A stretch of DNA of 64,000 nucleotides from Ananas comosus (lineage: Eukaryota > Streptophyta > Magnoliopsida > Poales > Bromeliaceae). Below the pieces are notes generated by a model. It did no database searches, was not told the DNA's origin, and saw nothing but the letters and a program-made list of their open reading frames with translations. Made by a program: the position numbers and the translations under genes. The stretch lies in assembly GCF_001540865.1 (NCBI RefSeq), contig NC_033630.1, positions 839,147 to 903,146 of the forward strand. Reading direction: 5' to 3'. Positions 1 through 10,471 of the stretch are shown piece after piece. Numbering within the stretch: position 1 is the first letter of the stretch; every line of letters starts with the position of its first letter.

Positions 1-139
1 AAAATAAAAATATCTGTCAAGTTCAGTAAACTGTAATTGAATTGTTTTGTTTTCTCCAGATATGCCAAAACAGCTTATCAACTTGCCCTGCTATGTAGAA
101 CAAATCATTTTGATTATATCCACTTTTCTTTCTGAATAG

Positions 140-1042
140 TTTATCAATGCGGAGCCATATGCTTGAATATTTTAGAGGGTGAGTGGAGTCCAGATTATGA
201 AGCAAAGGAAATACTTTTGGCTGTCCAGGTAGGAGAAACTTCTATCTGGTTTTCGTTTGTCTCAAAGTTAATTGTTTTTTTTCTTTTTTGAGAAAAGGTA
301 GTGTGCTACCGCTTTATTCATTTAGGAGATGAACTTGGCTATAAGGTGAGGCAGCCGGGGGCCTCAAAAAAAAAAAATCAACACATGTATTAATACATAG
401 TATTACGATGGCAGAAGCGAAGCCATAAGTCCTTAAGAGATCTAATCTCGGCCATCAAGTAGCCCGACGAGAGTTTAGCTTTCATGAAGATTCTTCTATT
501 CCTCTCCAACTAGAGCACCCACTAGGTGGTAGCGATAGTCACTAACTCTCTACCCCCCTGGCCCTTGTACACCTCCTTTGTTACAGCGCGCCTCAAAGTT
601 AATTGTTGTTGATGCTTGTTATTCATTTGTTTACTCTGAATGATCTCGTATTCTTGCCAGTCCTTCTATACTTAGCTTCTTCTAGTCTTAAGGTAGTGTG
701 AAAGTGCAAAATGAACATTTTAAACAAAAGATACAGGTTGATTGAATCAAACATATTAAAAAATTAGATAGCAAATTCAAAGCTCTCTCGAAAGGTTGGG
801 AGACGTCTTAGAACAGCCTGTAGCTTATGTCAATTTCATACATCTTTACCTAATTACAGATTATGTCAAGACAGTTTTGTATGTTAACATTGGAAACGCT
901 TCTTGTGTGTTAGTTCTTGCTGAGCAATCCAAATCCTGCCTCACCTGCAAACGCAATTGCTTCTATACTGTTTGAAGATGACAAGCACGAGTATGAAAGG
1001 AGAGTACAAGAGATTGTGGAACAGAACTGGCAACACAGCTGA
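140..1042 (+). CDS. RAD6-like ubiquitin-conjugating enzyme E2, last two exons (5' end outside window)
   Basis: Two exons, 140-228 and 914-1042 (stop TGA), encode the C-terminal half of an E2 enzyme, which carries ubiquitin as a thioester and passes it to substrates with an E3. The first exon opens inside a Val codon (G|TT TAT) and reads VY..GAICLNIL then WSP, matching the RAD6/UBC1-3 stretch VYADGSICLDIL..WSP. The active-site Cys in ICLNIL is kept. The last exon has LLSNPNPASPAN and ends RRVQEIVEQNW, close to RAD6 SLLCDPNPNSPAN and RRVREIVEQSW. Exon borders fall where I expect them in plant RAD6 genes. The sequence is clearly diverged (ADGS is QCGA, and the helix after SPAN is different), so it may be a fast-evolving paralogue or a decaying copy. 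The catalytic-core exons upstream are not in the window. Confidence 0.82.
277..591 (-). mobile_element. SINE-like retroelement in the last E2 intron
   Basis: A 315-bp insertion lies between two perfect 16-bp direct repeats, at 261-276 and 592-607 (CTCAAAGTTAATTGTT). It starts with a T-rich run on the plus strand, so the poly(A) tail lies on the minus strand. The 3' part (GCGGTAGCACACTACC then TTTTCTCAAA) resembles the tail of the tRNA-derived SINEs elsewhere in this window, but the 5' part differs. No ORF is seen. Target duplication plus A-tail indicates LINE-assisted retroposition. Confidence 0.75.
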
Positions 1043-2193
1043 ATATAGTGCATCATTGATCTCCGATGCAGTGGTACTTTTCCTATGGTGAAGTTGTTAG
1101 ATATTGCTTGTCACTGAATCAATTGCAATTCATCATGATACAGCATTTCTACTCCATGCCTGGTGGTACGCATATATCTTCTTTCTCTTTTAAGTGCCGA
1201 GAGCATTAATCACTCTCTTGGACATTTAATTGTGCTGGTATGCTTTTGTGTCCTATTTGGACTGAAAATCATTTGTTTTACTAGACTTGACATTTAGTTG
1301 AACATTTTTCTTCTTGTCGACATTAGTACCGGCCACTAAGCAGCTAAATTAAGGGCAACTCGAAAGCATTTGCTTCTTAAGTGAGATAATCGATCAACAT
1401 TACCTCCGTTTGCATTGCAATCAGGCCAGCTTAAAATTAAACTGATTCTGAATCTTTAAAAAGAAAGCACACCCCACCATAATGTGAAGAAATACATGTT
1501 GTAGAATAGTCTGCAGCTACGTCATTACTCGAAACAGTAACTTGCCAAGTTGGAGATCTCATTACTCTTTATGAAGTAGGTTCATGGGAAGTCACTTTAT
1601 AAATTGCTGTTCCTAATACTTACTGAATGCTTACTCAACTTCTTAGGACTTGACAATAAGTTTAGACTAATTATCTGTTGTGGGATCAAAGTTAGAAAAT
1701 ATCGGTACCAATATGGTTATAGATGATTGATTCTCATCAGAACAAACTAGGTAGTTATGGGTGTTACCTTCTTGCGAATCATTATAATGAATGATCTCTT
1801 GTAATTGTGACGAGTAGCTCCCCGCTCTTTTTTTTAAAAAAAGTTTTTTTTTTCTTTTTCATGCACATAATTTTCTACCATTTTATATAATCTTAGTATA
1901 GGGTATCACCCTTACTACATTTACATCAAAAAGAAAAAAAAAAGGAAGAAGCCGAAAAGTTTTGAACAAATTCCTGTTGGAGAATGTTGTTTTGAAGAAA
2001 TCACAGGATCTGTTGGAGAATGTTATTTTGAAGAAATCACAGGATTGCAGAAAAATTTGACCACATTATGGTAATACAACTTCAATTATTTGTATAAGTT
2101 CTAAGTCTAAATTTACAAAAATTATCATCATAAAAGAGGCAAAAACTCAAGATCAAACATGAAAAAACCTAGAGAGTCAACCAGTAGGATCTA
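1043..2193. other. 3' flank of the E2 gene and intergenic DNA
   Basis: About 1.1 kb with no convincing ORF. It should hold the 3' UTR of the E2 gene and, near 2100-2190, the 3' UTR of the opposing receptor-kinase gene, so the two genes converge. It contains homopolymer A and T runs near 1828-1942 and one short tandem duplication. Confidence 0.6.
1974..2045. repeat. 36-bp direct tandem duplication (2 copies)
   Basis: The 36-bp unit starting CTGTTGGAGAATGTT and ending AATCACAGGAT occurs at 1974-2009 and again at 2010-2045 with one mismatch (TTGTTTTG against TTATTTTG). It is a simple recent tandem duplication in intergenic DNA. Confidence 0.85.
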
Positions 2194-5100
2194 CTACTGA
2201 ATGATTACATTCTCGCTGGTAGCCCAGCCATCTTGTACTTGCACAGAATATTGCAAATTCCAAATAACATCATCAATTGACGGGCGCTCCTTAGGATCTT
2301 TAGAAAGACAATTGAGGGTTATCTCGACTGCCGTTTTCAGGGAGTCGAGGGCGAATGTGCCATGAATTGCGCGATCTATCGTTTCTTCCAGCTTTTCTGC
2401 TCCATCATTTAAGCTCTGTTGTAGCTGTGGAACGAAAGCATTTTGAATGATATTATTTTACTTGAACGAGTTTTGAAATTCAGGACGCAATCATAATTTT
2501 TTGCAAATTTTAGCACTTTCTTGCCAGAAACAAAGAAAATAGAAAAATTATTAAAGCCATATTTGTGGTTTTAATAATGTGACAACTTATTTCATAAAAT
2601 CTTTACAATGCTTCATGCAAATATATTCCTCATGAAGTAATTGATTGGAGAAATACTCACCAAGTTCTCCTGTGATTCAATTCATTACTATCTATGAATA
2701 TTGTTTTGTCTATAATTCTGTTGCAGGTACTCCGAAGATAAAAACTGAATTGTTTGCGCTAATTATAGAGGAAAGTCTATCGGAATGTCCCATATTTCAT
2801 TTAGTAACAATCAATTAGAAGAAAAGGATATTGTACCTGAACTCTCAAAACATCCATCTCTTCTTGCGATTCGACAGATTTGCCAGTGATAGTTTCTAGA
2901 AGAATGAGGCCCAACTGGTAAATATCTTCTCTTTCACCTCGTTCCACATAACTAATACCATTAAAAACCCGGAACATAATTAGATTTTGAACATAGAAGT
3001 GAAAATTGAAACGTAAATCAGTGCAGAAATTTTTTTTTCTCTGCCATATAATCAAGCATTTGGTTTCATCTTCTGGTATTTTTGCATATGTGTAAATAAC
3101 GTGTAAATACAACTAAGCAAATTTTCGACTTCAATTTTACGTATGTGAAAAAAAAGTACCTGCTGAGGTCATTGTCTTCCATCACTGCAAAAGTGCTATC
3201 AGGACCTCTCTGATAGATAAAAGGTAGAATGCTTAGCCGAGAGCCAGATAAGGATTAGAAACAAAAATCTTCGCATGAAACCCAATTTTTTCGCACACCT
3301 TGGTAGTTTTATCGCTTGGGAGTACAGGGAGATTGTAGTCGGTAATTTTCGCCCTTAGGGTTTTATCCAACAAAATGTTTTCGATTGAGAGATCATTACC
3401 CACAATTCCTGGATCAGTCACAGTGTGCAAGATCTTGATTCCCCTCGCAACGCCAATAACAGCTGCTGCTCTTTGTGGCCATTTCATCATCTTGCGCTTT
3501 CTCCATTCTGATAAGTAATGAGAAGGAAAGAAGAAAAATAAGAGAGTGAAAAAGAGATAGACACTTAAAAGAAAAGGAAAATCTTCTTCTCTTGTTATTT
3601 GATATTCTTACCTGTAAGATGACTCCTCAATGTTCCATTTGATATGTACTCAAAGACAAGAAATACAGTAGTGTTTGCATTGTCCTGTCCATTGTCAGTG
3701 CAGTGTCCAATAATGCTAACCAAATGTTGGTGCCTGAGCTTCGATATCGTGTCCATATAGCGGACCAGGCTCTGAGGTGAATACTTTTGCTTTAGATCAA
3801 AACATCTGATCATAATCATTGAGCCATCCTGGAGCAAACCTTTGTAACACTAGACCTCGAGAAGAAGAAAAAGAAAGATCTAGTTAAAATAGAACTAAAA
3901 TAGTCATCCTTAAGTTTTATTAGGGATCATGAAAAACATCTTTCATGATCATTACAGTTTCTGTTGTACAAAACTTGTGAGACCTTTGATTTAACAACAT
4001 ACCTGTTTGTGAGGACCATTTCTCATCAAATTTGATGCATCAAAGTTATTTGTGGCTTCTTCTAGTTCCTTCATTGTAAAAATGCGATAAGGAATTAGTC
4101 CTAGTGATTCTGTTATCACTGCTTGAGATGCATGCCCTAAAAAAGAAGATATTTTGTCAGTTGAGTAAAGCTATCAGCTATGCATCAAACTTTTTATACT
4201 CATCATCTAAACTTCTATTTTTTTTTACCCTAATTTGTTAGCAGGTTGTTTGATCTTCCACAGAAAAAGAAGTCCATTACAATACATCAGAAATACTAAG
4301 GAAAAAGAAAACAACCGAAGGATAGGAAAGTAACTATACTTTTGTCCACAGGATTTCTATGAGTGACTTGAATAATTGAGGATTTCCGAGCATCGGATAT
4401 CAGCAATGTCCATCTTTTTGGGTGATTTTCTCTCAACTTTCTCAATACCAACACTACTAATAAAACCAACAGGGCTACACCACCAATGATCCCCCCAACA
4501 ACGCAGAAGAGTAAACCAAATTTCCTCCTTGATCCACTCTTCTCTTCGTGACTCGACAAATTCGCGGCCAATGCTCCCTGATTACAGTAAGAAATCGGCC
4601 TCTGGTACTTGGAATCATCTAAACAATTAGCCTTATCAATCACAACCCGGTTCAGAGAATCTGTGCGAAAACAAGAAGGAAGAGCTCCGATCAAAAGATT
4701 GTCCGATATGTTAACGAATCGAAGGCGACCGCCGCAAGAAAGATCGGTCGGAATGTGCCCTGATAGCGTGTTTCCGGATAAATCTAAGAACTCCAAAGAT
4801 GGATGAGAAAACAGGGGAGGTGGGATCTCCCCTGCTAATCTATTCCCTCTCAGGTCCAATTCTGTTATAGCCGTTAGAGATTTGAAATCGGGGAGTGTGC
4901 CGTTGAATGAGTTCCCCGCCAAGATGAGATTTTGGAGGCTGCCCATTGCCAAAAGCTGTGGCGGGATTGGCCCGGATAAGTAGTTGGAGCTCAGGTTGAG
5001 GAGTTGGAGTGAGGAGAGGCGATGGATTTGCGGCGGGACGGGGCCGTGGAGGCCCAGGGAGACTAGGGAGAGGGAGGTGAGGTGGGGGAGAGTGGAGAGG

Positions 5101-5318
5101 GCGGCGAAGAGGGCGTCGGCGGAGGCGGCGGAGAGGGGGCGGTGGAGGCGACTGCCGCCGGTGATGGAGAGGCGGGGTGAGGGCGGGAGGGAGCAGGGGT
5201 TGGAGGAGTTGAGGAACGCGGAGAGCGGCGGAGGGATTTGAGATTGGGATGGAGAGCAGAGCAGAGAAGCAAGGGGGAGAGTGAGGAGGATGGGAATTGT
5301 GTGTGATAAAAATGGCAT
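2194..5318 (-). CDS. LRR receptor-like kinase of the At3g03770 type (probable pseudokinase)
   Basis: Seven minus-strand exons join in frame: 5318-4340, 4136-4003, 3849-3612, 3507-3299, 3209-3160, 2951-2837, 2424-2194 (stop TAG), giving about 651 aa. Residues 1-27 look like a signal peptide, followed by a short LRR ectodomain (about 70-230) and a membrane segment near 270-292 (LLFCVVGGIIGGVALLVLLV). The cytoplasmic domain has YRIFTMKELEEATNNFD, EDIYQLGLILLETITGK and a C-terminus ending DDVIWNLQYSVQVQDGW, all typical of the At3g03770 subgroup. The catalytic HRDLKxxN is replaced by GNDLSIENILL and no glycine-rich loop is visible, so phosphotransfer is unlikely and a scaffold or co-receptor role at the plasma membrane is inferred. 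Exon 4 must be spliced at 3299 through an 89-bp intron; reading on reaches TAA at 3233-3235. Confidence 0.9.
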
Positions 5319-5429
5319 CTTTGACGTGGGGGTGGATTTAATGATGAGAAATGGAGAATGTGAGATTAATAGGATTCATAATACCGCCAATAGTGGGAAC
5401 TGAAATAAGCTCTGTTCTTACACTCTGAT

Positions 5430-5454
5430 AGAGAGAGAGAGAGAGAGAGAGAGG
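5430..5454. repeat. (GA)n microsatellite in the promoter or 5' UTR
   Basis: About 12 GA units lie 110 bp upstream of the receptor-kinase ATG. On the gene's own strand this is a CT repeat, common in plant 5' leaders and core promoters. Confidence 0.8.
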
Positions 5455-5805
5455 AACTTAGAATGGAATGAGGGAGGGGGGAATGTAGCATTGCTAAACA
5501 TAAGGTAGCAGTTGTGTTTGTGTACCGGTGTATTTAATGTCACGTGGTGGTGGTTGTGGGCTCGTGGCTCACTTATTATTAGAGAGCTGGGAGTGGATTT
5601 GGTAAGGTGAGTATTAACATCTTCTTAATCCCTCAATAATATGCTATATGTTATGCATGAGAAAGACAGTGACATTCATTGTTATTATTATAAGGGATTA
5701 AGGGATAAAATTTATAGTTGGTGAGGGATGATGCAGCAAAGACCCTCTCATCTCGTTCGGCTTATAATTCGTTTATGATGGGGAAAGCACATGAAACCAG
5801 CTGTA

Positions 5806-6322
5806 TGTCACGACATAAAGATTTTCTCCGCGATTTCGCTTTGCAATCACCTAAACTCCAAAGCGGACATCTGACGGAGGTTTTGGCTTGGAAACTTCTG
5901 GAAGCTTCTACATGGATCTCGAGGCTGATGGTGCGGATACCGGAGGGTCAAGAGTCCCTTAGAGTTTTTAGGATAATAACTGTATGACTCTTCGAGTTCT
6001 ATGCTTATTTATTAGGACTCTTGGAAGACCGCGTGGCCTTCCCTTTTGGCTAGTAATATTGTGCAACTTGGCACCTTTTCATTTGCACTATGGGCGACGA
6101 GTGGCCTATAAATAATGTGGCCTCTACCCTCTCTCATTTCAGAATCCTCTATTGTATTCTCAACTATTGAAGTAATAGAAGAGCTTTCTTCTTATCTCTT
6201 TTGTACTTAGTCTAGGGCGAGCGAGGTCCTAATTTAGCAAGTAGAGAGGCAGGCTTGCTCACTTCACGAAGGAAGGCGAGCGCCGCACGGGCTTTGTGAG
6301 CAAATTCGTTAAGTCCGTGACA
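5806..6322 (+). mobile_element. Solo LTR of a retrotransposon (517 bp)
   Basis: The element begins TGTCACG and ends CGTGACA, a perfect 7-bp terminal inverted repeat with the usual TG..CA ends. The 4 bases on each side are identical (TGTA), fitting an LTR-element target duplication. Inside are a TATA box (CCTATAAATAATG near 6110) and a T/A-rich stretch that could serve for polyadenylation. No primer-binding site or internal coding region follows, so it is a solo LTR left by recombination. Superfamily cannot be told. The orientation comes from the TATA box. Confidence 0.72.
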
Positions 6323-7418
6323 TGTAGCTCTGAAAAGGACCTCAGAGATCTACCTCCCTTTCTATCTCAAGCTTATTCTCTTTGATTTCGACAAGATAAG
6401 GAGTCATTATCACCTGCACTTAGCGCACCGTGTCTCACCACGCATCTCATATTCCGAGCAATTTGTCTCATCTTATGCTGTCAATTTAATCACTTAGCTT
6501 ATCTAAACAGTGAAAATTGAAGTCTAAGGTAAGGCATCCAAGTTCTTTGTGTAAGTGAGGGAATTTGGAAACCAATGGATACAGCTCAGTGAATAAACAC
6601 ATCAGATGCCATGTACTATTGCTTTTATTCTTGTTTACCCTACCAAATATGACTTTGGTCTACTTTTTTTCCAGGTTCTCTCTCTATGAAAGTAGTTTTG
6701 AGCAATAGTACAAAGAAGGCCAATATCTTCCCAATCAAAAAGGCACAAGATGCAGTCGAACTCAAACAACTGCCACACTACATTTCATTACATTCCAAGT
6801 TTCCTCTTCTACTTGGCAACTTGTTAGGTATGCTGTGCTCTTCACGACATGTTGTCTCTTTTGACTTGTAGTGTTTGTTGGTTGTCTTGGGAACTCTCAG
6901 TGTCCTTATTAGTGCATGACAAATTATTGCATGGTCCATCATGAACCACCATTTTTTATGGCTTGGGTCCTCTCAAACTTGATTGCAATATAATTTACGG
7001 CATTTTAAAAATGTCCACTTGTTTTACTCCAAAAATAAATTTGTTCTTGCTGAAAAATCACAATTTCAGAAAGCTAAAAAATTAACATCTAGCATGCAGA
7101 GATTTTTCTGAAGTTTGGAGAAAGGCTACTTCATGGAATGAGAGAGAATTAGTACACAGACGTCGAAAGGAAAAAAAAAAAGCTTCGACTTACACAAGAA
7201 TACAAGCAAAACTCAACAACATCCTTAAAAGACTCCATTTATAACTTTTATGGAGTAGAATATCAAATATAAGCTCCAATATTATATCAATAATCACACT
7301 TTAAAGACAAACATAACTTATCTTCACACTCAGCAATCCCAGTAAAAGAAAAAAAAAAAAACAAAAGAATCTTCACACTCAGCAATACATGATCATATGA
7401 GAAGTCAGGTTGATTCAT
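6323..7418. other. Intergenic DNA without a recognised gene
   Basis: AT-rich DNA with A-runs near 7170 and 7350. The short ORF at 6686-6871 has no recognisable domain and no splice partners. The right part should be the 3' UTR of the gene that ends at 7419; the text CTTCACACTCAGCAAT occurs twice, near 7323 and 7371. Confidence 0.5.
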
Positions 7419-9365
7419 TCAAATTTCTTCAATAATTTCCCCACGCACCCGTAATTCGACACCCTACAAGTGAAAACACTATATTGCTAAGAGATGGTAA
7501 GGACATCCAAAATAGGTTGTAAGTTGCTTGTTCAATCCGAAAAGAAAAACGGATTTATGCATACCATGTTCTCTTTGTCTTCATGTGCAACCTCCTTCGG
7601 CAGCAGGGCAACTAAACCAACAAAAGAACAACCACTGTATTAGTCATTGTAATTTATATTATGTACTTGATCAGTAAAGACAATCTACAATTGCAACTTA
7701 CCTGCTTCAGCGTTAGGTTTGTTTTCTAAACCAATGTCTTCATTTCCAGCTTTTGATTGACCCCTCCTTTGCTTTTGAGTTTTCTTCTGAGTATGCTTAG
7801 TATTAGAATCTTTAACCAGGAGTTCACTCACTGGGTTCTTGTTATAGGATCCCCTCACCCTAGATGCAGGTTGTTTCTTCTGAACACCCTCCTTCCTATT
7901 TAAATCAGCCGAAGGAAATGTATTTGAATTCAATGATTTGGGTTTCAAATTCCCCCTTCTTGTTACCGCAGAAGTGTTGCGAGTTTCCTTCTCTGATTTT
8001 CCTTCTTTAGGTGGCTGAGAATTTGTTTCAGAGACCTTTACCTTCTCAAGATCATCCGCTATGTTGTAAATTTGGAGTAAATCTTTCACCGAGTCTCCAA
8101 GTTCGGTTGCAAGTTTATGTTTGATTACGTAGGATCTGAGCTCTTCACGCATTCGATCAAAATGCTGCGGAATGATTGAATTACTTAGAAGAATTTCTAA
8201 TGTTGAGCATATCTATCTACATATAGTGGACTAGTGAACTAAAATATCGAAAATGGGTAATATGCCTTGTACCATCATGACATGCAACTTGTCCTCAATA
8301 TGTTACTTGAACACTCTGCGAGTTACTGAACTTTCTCATATATTGTAATTCTTTTACTGTCATAAAGAAAAGAGAATTTTGATGCTGTAAAATGATTTTG
8401 TAACCCTGTTCTAAGTAAATTGGAACAACAATGTCATTCTAAAGGAGTAAAACGATCAATTTACAGGAAACATTTTTTTTCTTCCGAGTTTCTGGTGTCA
8501 ATGACAGAAGAGCAATATGCCAGTTGAAGTAGTTCTGGAAAAAAAAATTGCAATACCATAACATTATGATGACTAGAATGATACTAAATAGATACATACA
8601 CACCTCACATCCCGATTCCATCGCGAGCTTAAAGAAGCCTAGCGATATCGAGTGCTTCGAAGCTGCCTCCGCAAGCTTAATCTGCGTCAGCCAGTAAGAA
8701 ACCGAAGACAATGCGTTGAAACTACTACGCCTGCTCCAAGACCTCGGAGCATCGGAAGATGGAGTGTCGCTTTTCCCTCGCGTATTATTTCTCCTTGCTC
8801 GAATCTCAGTTACTGGGGTTACACTCCCGACCGGAGGGGCCGGATGTGGGCTACAAACTGATTTGGTGGGCATAGAGGGCCTCCGCGGAGGTTTGGCAGA
8901 ATGGTCTTTTCTGGAAAGATCTAGAACATTCATACTCTGGGTAACAGCTGAAGAAGGCTTTCCTCTAGGAAATTTGTTGCAGGAGAAAATGCTCTCAGAA
9001 ATAGGTACAATGCTCAACGAAGCGCAGAAAAGGTAAAACACGGTTGTAGTTTTTTTTTTTTTAAAAAAAGAAAATTTTCTTACAAATCCTGAAAAGTAAA
9101 CTTTTGCTTATCTGATTTCTATCAAAGAAAACTCAAAACTAAGTACAATTAGATTCAGATCTAAGCATCCTATCTTAACAACAAGTGGAGGAAATAGTTA
9201 TTATGGATCTTAAAGGTCATAAAAATGATACCTTTTTGCGGCGGCAGAGTTAGAAGCATCCTGCTTTCCCTCCTTGGGCTTTGTTGCCGATCGCAGCGGA
9301 TACCGCAACGTCGATGATCCCACTGTTGCACTGCGGCCGGATGATCGCTTGCCATTGGTTTCCAT
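7419..9365 (-). CDS. Conserved plant protein of unknown function, about 365 aa
   Basis: Five exons join in frame: 9365-9232, 9012-8604, 8164-7702, 7611-7565, 7463-7419 (TGA). The chosen ATG opens METNGKRSSGR; an upstream in-frame ATG would add a lysine run encoded by a poly(T) tract and is less likely. The N-terminal half is basic and Ser/Pro-rich (KPPRRPSMP, RSWSRRSS), suggesting a disordered nuclear or microtubule-associated region. The centre, crossing exons 2 and 3, is the most ordered part: SYWLTQIKLAEAASKHSIS and FFKLAMESGCE, then DRMREELRSYVIKHKL and VKDLLQIYNI, predicted helical. After that come Lys/Gln-rich low complexity and a short C-terminus ENMGVELRVRGEIIEEI. I recognise the core as common to plant proteins but cannot name a family. 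It is divergent with the gene at 9878. Confidence 0.75.
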
Positions 9366-9389
9366 CTCTCTTGGATGTTCTTTTTCTCT

Positions 9390-9429
<40 letters not shown>

Positions 9430-9877
9430 TTTTGGAGAAGTAGCACTTACAAGTATATTTCTTTCGGAGCAGTTTCTTTGTGGATTTGGTTTTCCTTTTC
9501 TAATGGTTTGTTATTATAGAAGAGAAGTGGAGTGAGGAACAGAGGAGAGCGGAGTGGGCCAAGTGAAGCTACTTCTTTGTTTGAATTGGAATTTGAGCGG
9601 GAAAAGGATGTGTCAGGATTTAAATTAAGATTCAACGGTCGCCAACACATCGCGGGCCACAGCGAAACGCGGCACCGGGCCCACGTGAATAATGATTGCG
9701 GGTCTACGGGGCCGGGCCCCCCAAACGAATACCCCATGGGCCGAGCATATATGGGCCACAGGTCTATTGCTCCGCAATTCGACAAAATATGGCCCAATAT
9801 GAGGCCCAATATAATTAGGGGAGGCGTGGGTTCCTGATAAGTGTGACCATGGGCGGGGCGATGATCATGCGCACTTA
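9366..9877. promoter_or_regulatory. Bidirectional promoter with repeated TGGGCC/GGCCCA motifs
   Basis: The 512 bp between two divergent ATGs hold at least six copies of TGGGCC or its reverse complement: 9554, near 9678, 9737, 9752, 9791 and 9803. This hexamer is the plant site II element bound by TCP factors and is enriched in housekeeping and bidirectional promoters. A run of about 36 T lies at 9391-9423 beside the minus-strand start. No clear TATA box is visible on either side. The assignment of promoter activity is inferred. Confidence 0.6.
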
Positions 9878-10471
9878 ATGGCGGCGGCGGCGGCGGAAGC
9901 AACCGAAGCAAACCCTAACCCTAATCCTAGATCGGAGGGGGAGAGCGCGCCTTGGGTGGAGGTACACCTCTTCCGGCGAGGGAGAGGCCCCGTCGGCGTC
10001 TTCCGATCGCGCCTCGGCGGAGCCGCCGGAGACCGCCTCGACGTCCGCGGCATCCTCGCCGAGCACGGGCTCCGCTCCCTCTTCGCCTTCCAGGCCCCCT
10101 CCCACAGGGGCTTCCCCATCCGCTTCGCCCCCGCCGATGGCCGGTCCCGCCTCCCCTTCCGGCCCGGATCTGTCGTCTTCCTCGACGGGGACCCCAAGGT
10201 GAACACCAACGAACGCCGTGGTGGTGTGAAAATGTTGTGATGCGTCTCACCTGTTCGACGAAATGCCTCGCAGGATTCCTTGGCGAAGCCGATCGCGGCG
10301 ATCGGCTTGGGAGTGGCGGTGCCGGCGCTTTTGATAGCGCTCATGGTGAAGGGGGTTCCGGAGGCGTTGAAGAGATCGAGGTCGGTCGGCGGCGGGCTCT
10401 TCCCTCCTTGGATTCTTGCTTGCATGCTTGTGCTCTACGTTCGGTCGCGGAGGAGACCGGCAGTTTCCTGA
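9878..10471 (+). CDS. Small membrane protein of unknown function, about 172 aa
   Basis: Two exons, 9878-10198 and 10274-10471 (TGA), join in phase 0 across a 75-bp GT..AG intron. The very GC-rich first exon encodes an Ala-rich start (MAAAAAEATEANPNPNP) and a soluble region with FRSRLGG, HGLRSLFAFQAPSH and PGSVVFLDGDPK. The second exon has two hydrophobic stretches separated by a basic loop: KPIAAIGLGVAVPALLIALM and GGGLFPPWILACMLVLYV, ending RSRRRPAVS, so a C-terminal hairpin or tail anchor is likely. No catalytic motif is seen. Unspliced reading stops soon after 10198, so splicing is needed. The N-terminal NPNPNP is encoded by telomere-like CCCTAA repeats. Confidence 0.7.

Noticed and set aside
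3233..3298. Apparent premature stop in the LRR pseudokinase
   Set aside because: The stop lies in an 89-bp GT..AG intron; splicing 3299 to 3209 keeps the frame and joins the next exon in the correct phase.
5718..5987. 89-codon plus-strand frame
   Set aside because: Overlaps the solo LTR and has no recognisable domain.
9210..9446. Upstream ATG adding a poly-lysine stretch to the protein at 7419-9365
   Set aside because: The lysines come from a poly(T) tract of variable length. The downstream ATG at 9365 gives a normal start.
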